Part shown: piece by piece, positions 25,530-34,868 of the stretch
How positions within the stretch are numbered: the first letter of the stretch is position 1
Layout of the letters: every line of letters begins with the position of its first letter
Program-made: the position numbers and the translations under genes
Notes under the pieces: generated by a model
What the model was told of the DNA's origin: nothing
Databases searched by the model: none
What the model saw: the letters and a program-made list of their open reading frames with translations, nothing else
Source: Mesonia maritima
GTDB taxonomy: Bacteria; Bacteroidota; Bacteroidia; Flavobacteriales; Flavobacteriaceae
Assembly (NCBI RefSeq): GCF_042433895.1
Contig: NZ_JBHLUA010000005.1
Span: 1 to 64,000 of the forward strand
Length of the DNA stretch: 64,000 nucleotides
Direction of reading: 5' to 3'

Positions 25530-27446
25530 TTATTTCTTTATGATTCTTTTTTGAATAGTTCCGTTGATACCATCATTTAATTTAGCAACATAAACTCCGG
25601 CAGCCATTCCTGTTAAATCTCCAGAGAAAGTTTTACTAGTGTTAATATCATTAAACGTTTTTACAATACGACCATTTAAATCATAAATTTCAATTGTCGC
25701 ATCTGTAAATCCATTTGGACTTGTAAAGTTCACAGAGTTATCAGCCGGGTTTGGCCAGATAGAAAATTGATTCTTTTTAGAACCTATAGTTGAAGCGGTA
25801 GCATCTATTCCAGTAACAATTAAGCTATAAGTTTGAAAACCTCCAGTCAAGTTACCTTTATGACTAACTCTGATTGTATAAGTATCACCTCCATTAGCAT
25901 TATCTACACTTACTTTCTCTACATTGTCAACGTTATTATCCCCTTTAATTGCAGGAGAATTTAAATTAGCCAAATTTAATTTCCATGGGAAATATTCTGT
26001 GTTATTACTATTTTTAATTATCCTTATATCTAAATCGTTTACTAACGCAGGTGTATTAGAATTTAAAGAAGTAGTTGCAGTACCTGGAATATCTGTCCAA
26101 CAAATTGTAGCTTCTAAATTTTCAGTTCCAGATGCCTGAACTTCAAATTCGAGAATATTACTATTTGTCATTGTATTTTCCTGAATTATTGATGATCCAT
26201 TTCCACTAAAATCTTTAGTGATGGTATTAGCAGCTTTTAAAGCATTTAATAATCCCCATCCAGATATTGCATCTGGTCCATCGATTAAAATATCATCCGC
26301 AGTATGACAGGCTAAACCTTTCAAAGTAGAAGCATACATAAAATTACCATTTAATCTATTGTAATATTGTTGGAGTAAGATAAGTGTTCCTGCTACGTTA
26401 GGGCTGGCCATTGAGGTTCCTGAACTCTTATCATAAGAACTATTAGAGAAGTTAGCAGTTGATAGAAGATCTGTTCCATTTCCAGTAATATCAGGTTTAA
26501 TTCTACCATCATCTGTTGGTCCTTGACTACTAGAAGGATTAATATTTACTTCACCAATGATGGTCCCAGTAGATTGTCCAATAGGAGCATCAAAAGCATT
26601 AGCTACAACTAGATTATTTTTAGATACTGCATTTCCCGTAAGTTTATCATAACCAGTTTGCAAAGGTGAAGGGTTTGTTACATTACCGTCATTACCAGCT
26701 GCTATTACTGTTAAAAGGTATTGTTCAGTTCTAGTTATTTGATCCCATGATCTAGAGGCAGAAGAATATGCACCCATATACCAAGCTGGGCTTTCTGACA
26801 CCGGGGTTCCGTAGGAATGATTAGAAATCAATAATCCGTTGCCTCCCTCACTTAGAACTTCGAAATCGTCATTATTCCAATCATAGCTTAAAATATTACA
26901 TTCTGGAGCCATTCCTTTTGCTTGACTATTGAATTCTCCACTAGCTGCGATAGTTCCTGCTACATGAGTAGCATGAAAACCATCCGTTGTGCCAGGTTCT
27001 TCTATTGAAATCCTTGATGTTCCATTTTTGATAAAAGCTTGATGCGTTTCTAGAACAGTTTCTTCATCCCATACCCCAACGGTCATATTTTGACCATCCA
27101 AGTCTAAATTTAGCGCACCTCCCGAATTAAGGAAATAGGTTCTAGTAGATTTAGCTGCATCGGCATTATGGAGAGTGTAATAAATGGGTATGCTATCTTT
27201 TACTATGCTTCTTAAGGTAGCAGTATTACCATTTTTTAATGTTATCTTTCTTTTTGCTTTCCCTGAATTTATTAATTTATTTATTTTAGTTTCATTTTCT
27301 TTGGCTTCCTTTTTCATAAATGCTTTAATCTCATTTATTTTTTCTGAACTATACTTTGAAACTATTTCTTTTTTTTGTATTGCTGTTTGAGAAAAGCCAA
27401 AAAATGATATATTTAGTATTATAATTAAAATAATTTTCTTTTTCAT
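25530..27446 (-). CDS. S8 family (subtilisin-like) serine peptidase with C-terminal type IX secretion sorting domain
   Basis: A 638-residue secreted protease. A signal peptide (about 1-20) is followed by a pro-region and the S8 catalytic domain: Asp in VGVWDEETV (about D127), His in GFHATHVAGTIAA (about H158), oxyanion Asn in AAGNDG (about N252) and Ser in GTSMASPNVAG (about S345). A jelly-roll P-like domain spans about 420-545. The last 80 residues, SIWPNPADNSVNFTSP to IIKK, are a typical T9SS type A sorting domain, so the enzyme should be exported across the outer membrane and held at the cell surface or released. It lies 92 nt after the SusD-locus lipoprotein gene, with a hairpin in the gap. 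Confidence 0.93.
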   Translation of the reverse strand: MKKKIILIIILNISFFGFSQTAIQKKEIVSKYSSEKINEIKAFMKKEAKENETKINKLINSGKAKRKITLKNGNTATLRSIVKDSIPIYYTLHNADAAKSTRTYFLNSGGALNLDLDGQNMTVGVWDEETVLETHQAFIKNGTSRISIEEPGTTDGFHATHVAGTIAASGEFNSQAKGMAPECNILSYDWNNDDFEVLSEGGNGLLISNHSYGTPVSESPAWYMGAYSSASRSWDQITRTEQYLLTVIAAGNDGNVTNPSPLQTGYDKLTGNAVSKNNLVVANAFDAPIGQSTGTIIGEVNINPSSSQGPTDDGRIKPDITGNGTDLLSTANFSNSSYDKSSGTSMASPNVAGTLILLQQYYNRLNGNFMYASTLKGLACHTADDILIDGPDAISGWGLLNALKAANTITKDFSGNGSSIIQENTMTNSNILEFEVQASGTENLEATICWTDIPGTATTSLNSNTPALVNDLDIRIIKNSNNTEYFPWKLNLANLNSPAIKGDNNVDNVEKVSVDNANGGDTYTIRVSHKGNLTGGFQTYSLIVTGIDATASTIGSKKNQFSIWPNPADNSVNFTSPNGFTDATIEIYDLNGRIVKTFNDINTSKTFSGDLTGMAAGVYVAKLNDGINGTIQKRIIKK

Positions 27447-27473
27447 TTTTTTAAGTTTTAATTAAAAATAAGA

Positions 27474-27521
27474 AAATAAATAAAGAAAGGCTAGTTTTAA
27501 CCAACCTTTCTTTATTTATTT
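27474..27521 (-). terminator. Hairpin terminator between SusC/D-lipoprotein genes and the subtilase gene
   Basis: A perfect 17-bp inverted repeat (arm ends AAAGAAAGG/CCTTTCTTT) with a 14-nt loop lies 18 nt after the lipoprotein stop and is followed by a T-rich stretch on the minus strand. It may allow partial read-through into the subtilase gene and so set the ratio of the two transcripts. Confidence 0.75.
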
Positions 27522-27538
27522 TTCTTGTAATATAGTAA

Positions 27539-28414
27539 TTACTGATTGTTGGTTGTAATAGTAGTGGTGCCATTCCAAAAATTACCTATTGGCTCACCTG
27601 AACTTTGATTTATAGCAACAGCATCATATTGAATTTCTATAATACCTTCTTCAGCATTGTAAGTTCCAGAACCTGAATAAGCCAAATCCAAGTTAACAAA
27701 TACTCCATCTTCGATTTCAAAGTCTTCTTGAGCATCTCTTAAAACAATAGTTTGAGGAACATTTACATCACCAAATTTTCCTTCTGTTCCTGGTGCGGGA
27801 AATAATTCTAATGCAAATTGTTTATTAGAATCTTGTTCAGATAGACTGGGAAGAAGATGAGCATTAATCACTAATAAGTCACATTCACCATCTTGTGTAG
27901 CATCAGCAGTCCCTTCCACTGTAGAACCGCTATCAGAATCTTTTACTCTAATATTGCCAATAAAATCAACATAGCGTGTTGGACAGTCATCATCAATAAT
28001 ACGTACTACTTTAGAATATGATCCTTCATCTTCTATTCCTATTTTAATATTTGAATCAGAAACGGAAGTAATTATTAATTCAAAAACTCTTAAACCATTT
28101 TCGTCCTCATCATTAACAGTTGTAATTGGAATTTCTACAGATTTTTGACCACTTGGAATAACAACAGAATTAGGTATAGTATAATCCATATCTCTTACAG
28201 CTGTACTGTCATTAACTTCTAAATTAATTGTCAAATCAGATTTTGCTTCACTAGAAAGAGCTAAAGTTAAAGCTCCTTCTCTTGATTCTATGACACTGTA
28301 TTGATTAGAGGTCAATCGAAACCCTACAAAATCATCTCCATTATATATCAATTTGTCTTGCTCACAAGAAAATATTATGATAAGTATCGGTAGTAATAAA
28401 ATTATTTTTTTCAT
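27539..28414 (-). CDS. Surface lipoprotein with Calx-beta-like domain (SusCD locus)
   Basis: From the ATG at 28414 the protein has 291 residues and starts KKIILLLPILIIIFSCEQ, a lipoprotein signal with Cys at about residue 16. The in-frame ATG at 28561 lies inside susD and would add 49 residues ahead of the signal, so it is rejected. Residues about 30-125 resemble a Calx-beta repeat (SVIESREGALTLALSS, DYTIPNSVVIPSGQKSVEIPITTVNDED). The C-terminal half is strand-rich with an unassigned domain. Ten nt after the susD-like gene, it is the usual third, SusE-like position, so it may capture or bind the same ligand at the surface. Confidence 0.8.
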   Translation of the reverse strand: MKKIILLLPILIIIFSCEQDKLIYNGDDFVGFRLTSNQYSVIESREGALTLALSSEAKSDLTINLEVNDSTAVRDMDYTIPNSVVIPSGQKSVEIPITTVNDEDENGLRVFELIITSVSDSNIKIGIEDEGSYSKVVRIIDDDCPTRYVDFIGNIRVKDSDSGSTVEGTADATQDGECDLLVINAHLLPSLSEQDSNKQFALELFPAPGTEGKFGDVNVPQTIVLRDAQEDFEIEDGVFVNLDLAYSGSGTYNAEEGIIEIQYDAVAINQSSGEPIGNFWNGTTTITTNNQ

Positions 28415-28424
28415 AAGTTTTTTT

Positions 28425-29876
28425 TTAATATCCAGGATTTTGGTCATCTTGAGATAATTCATCATTCGCTTGTATCTCAGTAGCCGGAATTGGTAAAATA
28501 AATCTATAATCATTATTAGGTATAGAGCAAATTCCACTGAAATCGCAATCCTTAGGGTCACGGTCTACAGTAACATTTGCTTTAGGTCCTATTCTTCTTA
28601 AATCAATGTAACGGTGTCCTTCAAATGCTAACTCAATTCTCCTTTCTTCTAGTAAATCAGCCCAAGCTTCAGTTGAATTTGAATAGCTAGGTAAAGAGGG
28701 AGTGTTTGATGTATAGCGTGCTTCGCGTATTTCTTGGATTGTAGAAGCTGCTTCAGAAAGATTTTCGTTATTTATTTGAGCTTCAGCTTTAATAAAATAC
28801 ATTTCAGAAACTCTGAATATTTTTAAGTCATTTAATCTATTTAATCCTTCAGAGCCAGGATATTTATTAATCAATAAAATATCACTTTCTAAATAGTTAT
28901 TACTAGCAAAATAAGTAGGATCTACTATAGACTCATCACCAATTAGAACATCGTAACGTACATCATTTTCATCAAGTAAATTAAATAAAGCTCGACCAAC
29001 TTCATAAAACGATGAGCCATCAATTCTATTACTTACTGATTGCCATAAACTTGCAATACGACCATCATTTGTTGTTCTCTCGAGTTTAAAAATGACTTCA
29101 CCTGCAGCTTCATCTCTCCAAATATCTCTATAAGTACTTGGTTGTGATAAAGGAATTTGATCAATTAATTGTTGAGCATATCCCTGTGCTTCCGTGTAAT
29201 TTTCTCTGTAAAGAGCCATTCTTGCTCTAAATGCTGTTATGAAATCTTGAGATAAATAGATTGGATTGGTCATAGTTTCAGAGAGATTTGTTTCTGCGAA
29301 ATCTAAATCTTTTATGATAAAATCAAAAACTTCTCCTGTAGAACTTCTTGGTAAATTATCATTAGTTTTTGGAACAAAATCCACTAATAAGACCCCTGCA
29401 GAATTGTCATCTGTAATGTCTTCTGAAAAATACGTTAAAAGCTGAAAATGTGCCCAAGCTCTTAATGCTCTTGCTTGAGCAAGAATATTAAGATAAGCTT
29501 GTTCTTCTTCTCCCTCTTCAGGAGAAATTGATTCGGAACTTTTAATAAGCCTGTTGGCAAAATTAATAAGATCATAAGAACTATTCCATATACCACTCGC
29601 AAAATTAGATCCAGCGTTCATCTGAAATAAATAATCTCCATCTAATCCTTGACCGCCATTTGCAAAACCAATTCCAACTTCATCTGTCCAAATAGAGGAA
29701 AGAGAAATTTGAGTTGAATTATTTACTGCACTATATACAAAATTAAGGTTATTTTGCATATCTGTTACATTCTCGATAGCAACATCTTCTGTTAACTCCC
29801 CAGCTTGTTCTATGTCAATAGCATCTTGACAAGAGAATAGTGAGATTCCTATTATAAAAATAAGTATTTTTTTCAT
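28425..29876 (-). CDS. SusD/RagB family nutrient-binding outer-membrane lipoprotein
   Basis: A 483-residue protein with a lipoprotein signal (IGISLFSCQD, Cys about 16), an N-terminal TPR-rich SusD-like part including RALRAWAHFQLLTYF (about 135-149) and the RagB/SusD C-terminal region with FRVSEMYFIKAEAQINN (about 355-371) and EERRIELAFEGHRYIDLRR (about 410-428), the hallmark of the family. SusD proteins form a lid on the SusC channel and bind its ligand at the cell surface. It lies 7 nt after susC. The ligand is not shown by sequence; the subtilase downstream points to peptides. Confidence 0.95.
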   Translation of the reverse strand: MKKILIFIIGISLFSCQDAIDIEQAGELTEDVAIENVTDMQNNLNFVYSAVNNSTQISLSSIWTDEVGIGFANGGQGLDGDYLFQMNAGSNFASGIWNSSYDLINFANRLIKSSESISPEEGEEEQAYLNILAQARALRAWAHFQLLTYFSEDITDDNSAGVLLVDFVPKTNDNLPRSSTGEVFDFIIKDLDFAETNLSETMTNPIYLSQDFITAFRARMALYRENYTEAQGYAQQLIDQIPLSQPSTYRDIWRDEAAGEVIFKLERTTNDGRIASLWQSVSNRIDGSSFYEVGRALFNLLDENDVRYDVLIGDESIVDPTYFASNNYLESDILLINKYPGSEGLNRLNDLKIFRVSEMYFIKAEAQINNENLSEAASTIQEIREARYTSNTPSLPSYSNSTEAWADLLEERRIELAFEGHRYIDLRRIGPKANVTVDRDPKDCDFSGICSIPNNDYRFILPIPATEIQANDELSQDDQNPGY

Positions 29877-29883
29877 AATTTTT

Positions 29884-32800
29884 TTAAAATTTTAATTCTA
29901 TTCCTAAAGTATAAATTCGTGGCGTTGGATACTGGTATTGATCAGAAGCTCTGTTACTTTCAGCATCCCAACCTCTCCATTTTGTCCATGTTACTAGATT
30001 TTCACCTTGAACATATATTCTTGCTTGGCCAAAGAAAGTGTCTTTTAATATCTCTGGTGTAAAATTATAACCTAATGTTAGATAACGCATTCTGACATAG
30101 GAAGCATCTTTTAAAAATCTATCACTATTCGTATCTAACCCAATATTTGTAGCAGATAGACTAGGAATATCGGTTCTAGTATTTTCAGGAGTCCATGCTC
30201 TCTGGATGTCATTTGAAAGATTAAAAACTCCAATATTACTTCTGTCAATTAGACCCGAATAATCATAATCATATCTCCAAACATCTGTTACATATGTGAA
30301 TAAAGAAGATACAAAAAAGTTTTTATAATCTAAGTCAAAACCAAACCCGCCTTGCATACTTGGAAAAAGATTTTTTCCTGTAAATCGTCTATCAGCTGTA
30401 GGATCTGGGTTCTCTGTTAAATTACCATTAATATCATAAAACAGTAAGTTTCCATTAGTTGGATTTACACCTGCATAAGGTATTGCATAATATTCATTTA
30501 ACATTTTACCTTCCTGATTAATTGTGAGAGATTCACCATCCCAACTATTTCCGTCAGGGCCAGGCATGTCTTCAATTTTATTCTTATTATATGCCCCGTT
30601 GGCTTTTAAAGTTAGTCGAAAGTCTTCCGTTTTAATAACATCTGCATTTATATTAAATTCAATACCTGTATTCTTAAGAGTTCCGAAATTTTTATTAATT
30701 GAAGTAATCGCATTTATCGCTGAAATTTGAACGCCTTGATAAAGGTCTTCGGTTCTTTTTTCATATACATCTACACTACCTCTCAATCTTCGATCAAAAA
30801 CTTCAAAATCTAAACCAATATTTGCTTGGTAGATTTCTTCCCATTTCAGTGTTGCCACTCCTAATTGGCTAATGCCAATAGTATTTTGGTTATTGTATCC
30901 TGTAGTTGCTGAATAAAGTTCTCGTGTTGCATTTGGTAATGTAAACAAACTTTCGCCAGCAATGTTTTGATTTCCAGTTTTACCATAAGAAGCTCTTAAT
31001 TTCAACATGTTAAAAGCAGAGTTATCCATAAAATCCATTTCAGATATATTCCAACGTCCTGCAACTGACCAGAAGGTTCCCCATCTATTTGTAGTGTTGA
31101 ATCTATATGAAGCATCTCGTCTTACTGTTCCGCTAAGACCAAACATAGAGTTATAATCATAGTCACCATATGCGAAATAAGAAAATAATCCTGAATCTAC
31201 TTTATTTGCATTGACATCAGGGACATAGTACGGCGTATTATCATATCCTATATAACCGGTTCCTGCATAAGGTGCAGATGTTTTTGGGTTTAATCCATTT
31301 TGAGTAAAACCAAAACCTCGTAAGTGCGCTTTTACATATTCAGTAAATAAACTTAACTCTACATTATGTTTCTGGTTAAAAGTATTTTCATACTTGAGTT
31401 GTGAATTCACATTAGCAATTAATTGTCTAGACATGCTATTAGCATCAAGCCCGCCAAATTCTTGGTCAGATTCAAGAAACAATAAAGAGTTAAATGCTCC
31501 CGAAGATTGAAAAACGTTTCTAACAGTCTGAGTATAATCTAAACCAAGGTTGGCTGATGCAGTTATATTATCAGTAATTTTATAGCTTCCTGAAATATTA
31601 GCAATAGATTTCAATTCATCATACTGATTTGAAAAATTATTAAGTTTATCAATAAGCATTAAAGGAGTATATAACAGCGTTCCGTCTTCCTGGTAGAGAG
31701 AGAACAACTGATCACTATTTTCATATAATGATGGAGAAAGGTATGGCGCACTATTATTTGCTCCTAAAACATAATTTTGATTTACTCCTCCAGTACCGAC
31801 ATTTGTCGCTTCATTTCTTCTTGACCAGTTGATAGTTAAATTAGTTGAGTAATTAAATTTATCATTGTCAGATTTGCCTTGTAGATTATTTCTAAAAGTG
31901 AACCGGTTTAAGTCGGTTGTTTTAAGAATTCCTTCCTGATTAAAATAACCTAGTGAAGTAAACGAAGCTAGGTTCTTAGAACCTGAACTTAGGTTTAAAG
32001 TGTGGCTTTGACTAATACCAGTTCGAAAAAAATAATCATTCCAATCCGTGTTAACCTCATAATTAGCTATCTCCTCTTCGGTAAGTGTAGCTCCAAGTCC
32101 TAAACCTCTTTTATTTTCTAATGTCAATAACTGCTGAGAGTTCATTAAATCATAGTCATTCCCTTGTAGTTCGGTAAATCCAGTTGCTCCAATATAGTTA
32201 ATTTCTAAAGAAGAGTTGTAACTCCCGCGTTTTGTTTCAACGATTATAACACCATTTGCACCTCTGTTACCATAAATCGCAGTAGCACCAGCATCTTTTA
32301 ATACTGATACACTAGCAATTTCATTAGGGTTTAAACTTCTAAAATTATCACCGTTTTGCGGCACCCCGTCTATTATATAAAGAGGTTCTATAGACCCATT
32401 GATAGAGCCTGCCCCTCTTAAGATTACAGTACTGTTCGCCCCTGGCTGACCGGAGCCAGTCTGTATATTTAAACCTGCAACTTGGCCTTGCAAAGTTTGA
32501 ATAACGTTAGCATTCGGTCTATTTTCGATGGTTGAAGAAGTTACTGTAGATGAAGCAATATTTGACTTTTTCTCAGAAGAAGTTCTATATGCTTGAACTA
32601 CGACTTCATCCAAAGTGTTGTCAGAACTCATGCTAACATTATATGAGTTCGAATTTCCGACTTTAATCTCTTGTTTTACAAAACCAACATAAGAAAATAC
32701 TAAAGTTTCTCCTTCTGAAACTTGAATGCTGTAATTTCCATCAAAATCTGTTTGTGTTCCGGTTGAAGTGTCTTCAATTACAATGTTAACACCGGGTAAG

Positions 32801-32913
32801 GGTAATCCGTCCGGATCTGTTACCGTACCGGTAACTGTTTTTTCTTGTGCAAAGGATATTTGCACGACAAACGCTAGTAACAGCGTTAAAATTCCACTAA
32901 ACTTTGTTCTCAT
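29884..32913 (-). CDS. SusC/RagA family TonB-dependent outer-membrane transporter
   Basis: A 1009-residue protein: signal peptide (about 1-22), a CarboxypepD_reg-like domain (about 25-100, VTGTVTDPDGLPLPGVNIVIE, FSYVGF), the TonB-box region and plug with the SusC/RagA signature (GVPQNGDNFRSLNPNEIASV, then LKDAGATAIYGNRGANGVI, about 184-225), and a beta-barrel to the C-terminal Phe (YTLGIELKF). No N-terminal STN domain is present, so it is not an obvious anti-sigma-coupled transducer. With the adjacent susD-like gene it would form a lidded importer. No promoter of the TAnnTTTG type was evident in the 120 nt before it. Confidence 0.95.
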   Translation of the reverse strand: MRTKFSGILTLLLAFVVQISFAQEKTVTGTVTDPDGLPLPGVNIVIEDTSTGTQTDFDGNYSIQVSEGETLVFSYVGFVKQEIKVGNSNSYNVSMSSDNTLDEVVVQAYRTSSEKKSNIASSTVTSSTIENRPNANVIQTLQGQVAGLNIQTGSGQPGANSTVILRGAGSINGSIEPLYIIDGVPQNGDNFRSLNPNEIASVSVLKDAGATAIYGNRGANGVIIVETKRGSYNSSLEINYIGATGFTELQGNDYDLMNSQQLLTLENKRGLGLGATLTEEEIANYEVNTDWNDYFFRTGISQSHTLNLSSGSKNLASFTSLGYFNQEGILKTTDLNRFTFRNNLQGKSDNDKFNYSTNLTINWSRRNEATNVGTGGVNQNYVLGANNSAPYLSPSLYENSDQLFSLYQEDGTLLYTPLMLIDKLNNFSNQYDELKSIANISGSYKITDNITASANLGLDYTQTVRNVFQSSGAFNSLLFLESDQEFGGLDANSMSRQLIANVNSQLKYENTFNQKHNVELSLFTEYVKAHLRGFGFTQNGLNPKTSAPYAGTGYIGYDNTPYYVPDVNANKVDSGLFSYFAYGDYDYNSMFGLSGTVRRDASYRFNTTNRWGTFWSVAGRWNISEMDFMDNSAFNMLKLRASYGKTGNQNIAGESLFTLPNATRELYSATTGYNNQNTIGISQLGVATLKWEEIYQANIGLDFEVFDRRLRGSVDVYEKRTEDLYQGVQISAINAITSINKNFGTLKNTGIEFNINADVIKTEDFRLTLKANGAYNKNKIEDMPGPDGNSWDGESLTINQEGKMLNEYYAIPYAGVNPTNGNLLFYDINGNLTENPDPTADRRFTGKNLFPSMQGGFGFDLDYKNFFVSSLFTYVTDVWRYDYDYSGLIDRSNIGVFNLSNDIQRAWTPENTRTDIPSLSATNIGLDTNSDRFLKDASYVRMRYLTLGYNFTPEILKDTFFGQARIYVQGENLVTWTKWRGWDAESNRASDQYQYPTPRIYTLGIELKF

Positions 32914-33033
32914 TTTTATAATTTATTTGAATTAGCCAAAGCCAAAAATCCTAATTAAAAGTTAATTACACAACTATTTTGTAGTAAAATTTACTTTTTT
33001 TTTACGAGATCGTTAGTTGTGAGCATTGTAATA

Positions 33034-34737
33034 TCAAAAAAAGGCACTTAAACTTAAGTGAATTTTTGTATTTCTGAATTCGAAATTTTGCTCTTCAGTT
33101 TTTCCGTTTGCGAAGTTTAATTTTAAAAGTCCGGCTTGTGTTTTAAGCGCTAATCCGAATCCTATTCCGTAGAGATTATTCGAATTGCTTTCTATTACTT
33201 TATTTTGTAAAGTTGCGAAGTCAATAATAGAATGCATATAAAGGGTAGGTGATAAAAGATAGCGATATTCCGTTTGAAATGCACTATAAAAAGATGCAAA
33301 AAGTCCGTTTTCTTGGAAACCACGTAAATTTTGAATTCCTCCAAAACGAAATAATTCATTGGTAAGATAATCGTCGGAATTCAAATATCCCGTTTCGTTT
33401 CCGAAGTAAATTATATTTCTATTGTTTAGGAAAAAATTATAAAATCCCCGACTTTGTATTCTTACTTGGTTTGTAGAGTTAGATTCCCTTTCTCTTTTTC
33501 CGAAATTTGTTTCAATATTTAAATATGATTTAATCGGAATAATTTGTTGATAATCGTTTAGGTCTTGAAATGTTCCACCGACTAAAAAATAATTTGCATT
33601 AAAATCTTCATTTACGGTTCCGGTAACTGGCGCATCTTCTAATAAATAATTTGAAGTGCTTCCTTTATAACCTGCTTTTAGGATAATTTGTGAATTTAAT
33701 TGATAGGTAAGTTTTGCGCTTTGGTCGCTTGTGGTGAATGTTGAATCTTTTCTGAATAATTCTAATTCTAGTTCCGTACCAAAAGGGGTGTTGAATAAAT
33801 ATGGTAAAATCGCTTGAACTCGAAATCGTTGCTGTTTATTTCCGTCACTTTTGTATTCAATATTTAAACTTTCCCCAAAATTTAAATTATTAATGAGTTG
33901 AAGGTTAAGAAATCCATTGACTTCTAAGTTGTTGGTTTCTTCATTTGTGGCAAAACCGAGAAATCCATCAAAAATATTGCTGTTTCTTTTTTCGAGGTAA
34001 AAATATAAAGTAGTGGTGTCTTTTGTAAAAAGTACCTCAGGATCGCGAATTGAGTTTACGAATCGTAGATTACTTAAGCGTTTAATTTTTTTATCAATTT
34101 CCGATTTATTAAAAACCTTTCCTTTTTTTATACGTAAAAAATTCTTTATGAAAGATCGAGGAAATTTTTCATAACCTTTAATTGCGATGGAGTCAATAGT
34201 TCGGTTTTGAGAAGTGTTAGATTTTAAAAACGCGCTGAGTTCATTTTTTTCAATTCTTAATTCTGAAAGTTGAAAACTGTAAAAAGGTTTTCCTTGATCT
34301 GCAATTTCTTTATTTAAAAATTGAAGTTTTTTTTCTATTCCTTTAAATGGAATCACAAAATAATTTGAATGAATGTCTGATGAGATTTTTTCTAATATCG
34401 ATTTTGTGATCTTTTGGTCGTCGTAGAAAATTTTTATGGTTTTAATTTTTTTACCTAGACTAAATCGAGTCGTAAAAGTTGAATCGTTTTCTTTTTTTAA
34501 TTTATTTCGGGTGGCATTTACGTAACCTTGTTTTTGAATAAAATAAAATAAAGAGTCAGTTTCTTTAAGTAAACTATTAAAGTTATCGTGTTTTGGTTGG
34601 TAAGCAATCGAATCTATTTCGCTGGTTTCTTCTTTAGAACTTCCCTTAATAGATAAATATAATTCTTGCCCTATTATTTTTTGAGTATATAATAAGAAGG
34701 AAAGAATAATGAATAATGAAGAAAGGAGCTTTTTCAA
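33034..34737 (-). CDS. BamA/TamA-like (Omp85) outer-membrane protein
   Basis: A 567-residue protein that starts with TTG at 34737, giving KKLLSSLFIILSFLLYTQ, a clear signal peptide; no ATG is available in frame before the signal. About residues 60-240 resemble POTRA domains (for example SIAIKGYEKFPRSFIKNFLRIKKGKVFNK, about 181-209 in part), and the rest is a 16-strand-type barrel with the Omp85 FRFGGIQNLRGFQENG loop (about 460-475). The protein ends in Phe-Phe, the usual outer-membrane sorting residue. Omp85 proteins insert or transport proteins in the outer membrane; this short form may be TamA-like rather than the essential BamA. -7 box TATTTTTG (34742-34749) lies 4 nt before the start. Confidence 0.83.
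   Translation of the reverse strand: MKKLLSSLFIILSFLLYTQKIIGQELYLSIKGSSKEETSEIDSIAYQPKHDNFNSLLKETDSLFYFIQKQGYVNATRNKLKKENDSTFTTRFSLGKKIKTIKIFYDDQKITKSILEKISSDIHSNYFVIPFKGIEKKLQFLNKEIADQGKPFYSFQLSELRIEKNELSAFLKSNTSQNRTIDSIAIKGYEKFPRSFIKNFLRIKKGKVFNKSEIDKKIKRLSNLRFVNSIRDPEVLFTKDTTTLYFYLEKRNSNIFDGFLGFATNEETNNLEVNGFLNLQLINNLNFGESLNIEYKSDGNKQQRFRVQAILPYLFNTPFGTELELELFRKDSTFTTSDQSAKLTYQLNSQIILKAGYKGSTSNYLLEDAPVTGTVNEDFNANYFLVGGTFQDLNDYQQIIPIKSYLNIETNFGKRERESNSTNQVRIQSRGFYNFFLNNRNIIYFGNETGYLNSDDYLTNELFRFGGIQNLRGFQENGLFASFYSAFQTEYRYLLSPTLYMHSIIDFATLQNKVIESNSNNLYGIGFGLALKTQAGLLKLNFANGKTEEQNFEFRNTKIHLSLSAFF
33036..33060 (-). terminator. Intrinsic terminator inside the last codons of the Omp85-like gene
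   Basis: On the minus strand CACTTAA-GT-TTAAGTG is followed by CC and seven T. The hairpin encodes the C-terminal His-Leu-Ser-Leu-Ser and the T-run encodes the final Phe-Phe, so termination signal and outer-membrane sorting signal occupy the same bases. With a 2-nt apical gap the innermost pair must open. Confidence 0.6.
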
Positions 34738-34741
34738 AACA

Positions 34742-34749
34742 CAAAAATA
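34742..34749 (-). promoter_or_regulatory. Promoter of the Omp85-like gene, -7 box next to the TTG start
   Basis: On the minus strand TATTTTTG ends 4 nt before the TTG start, and TTTA lies exactly 19 nt upstream of the box, close to the TTTG-N19-TAnnTTTG rule. The transcript should start at about the start codon. Confidence 0.5.
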
Positions 34750-34834
34750 TCTTAAATCTAAACGTGGTTAAATCTGAATTCTTGCGGAAAGAAACAAATA
34801 ATTTTAAACATTGCTGAAAATTAATTAATTATAA

Positions 34835-34865
34835 TTTGAATACTTTAAATAAATTTCTACATTTG
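34835..34865 (+). promoter_or_regulatory. Canonical Bacteroidetes promoter of the str ribosomal operon
   Basis: TTTG (34835-34838), exactly 19 nt of spacer, and TACATTTG (34858-34865) form a full match to TTTG-N19-TAnnTTTG. The expected start is near 34869-34870, about 50 nt before rpsL. It is the best promoter in the window. Confidence 0.85.
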
Positions 34866-34868
34866 CAA

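Noticed and set aside
25530..32913. Classical polysaccharide utilization locus
   Set aside because: SusC and SusD are present but there is no glycoside hydrolase, polysaccharide lyase, SusE/F glycan-binding set or hybrid two-component regulator.
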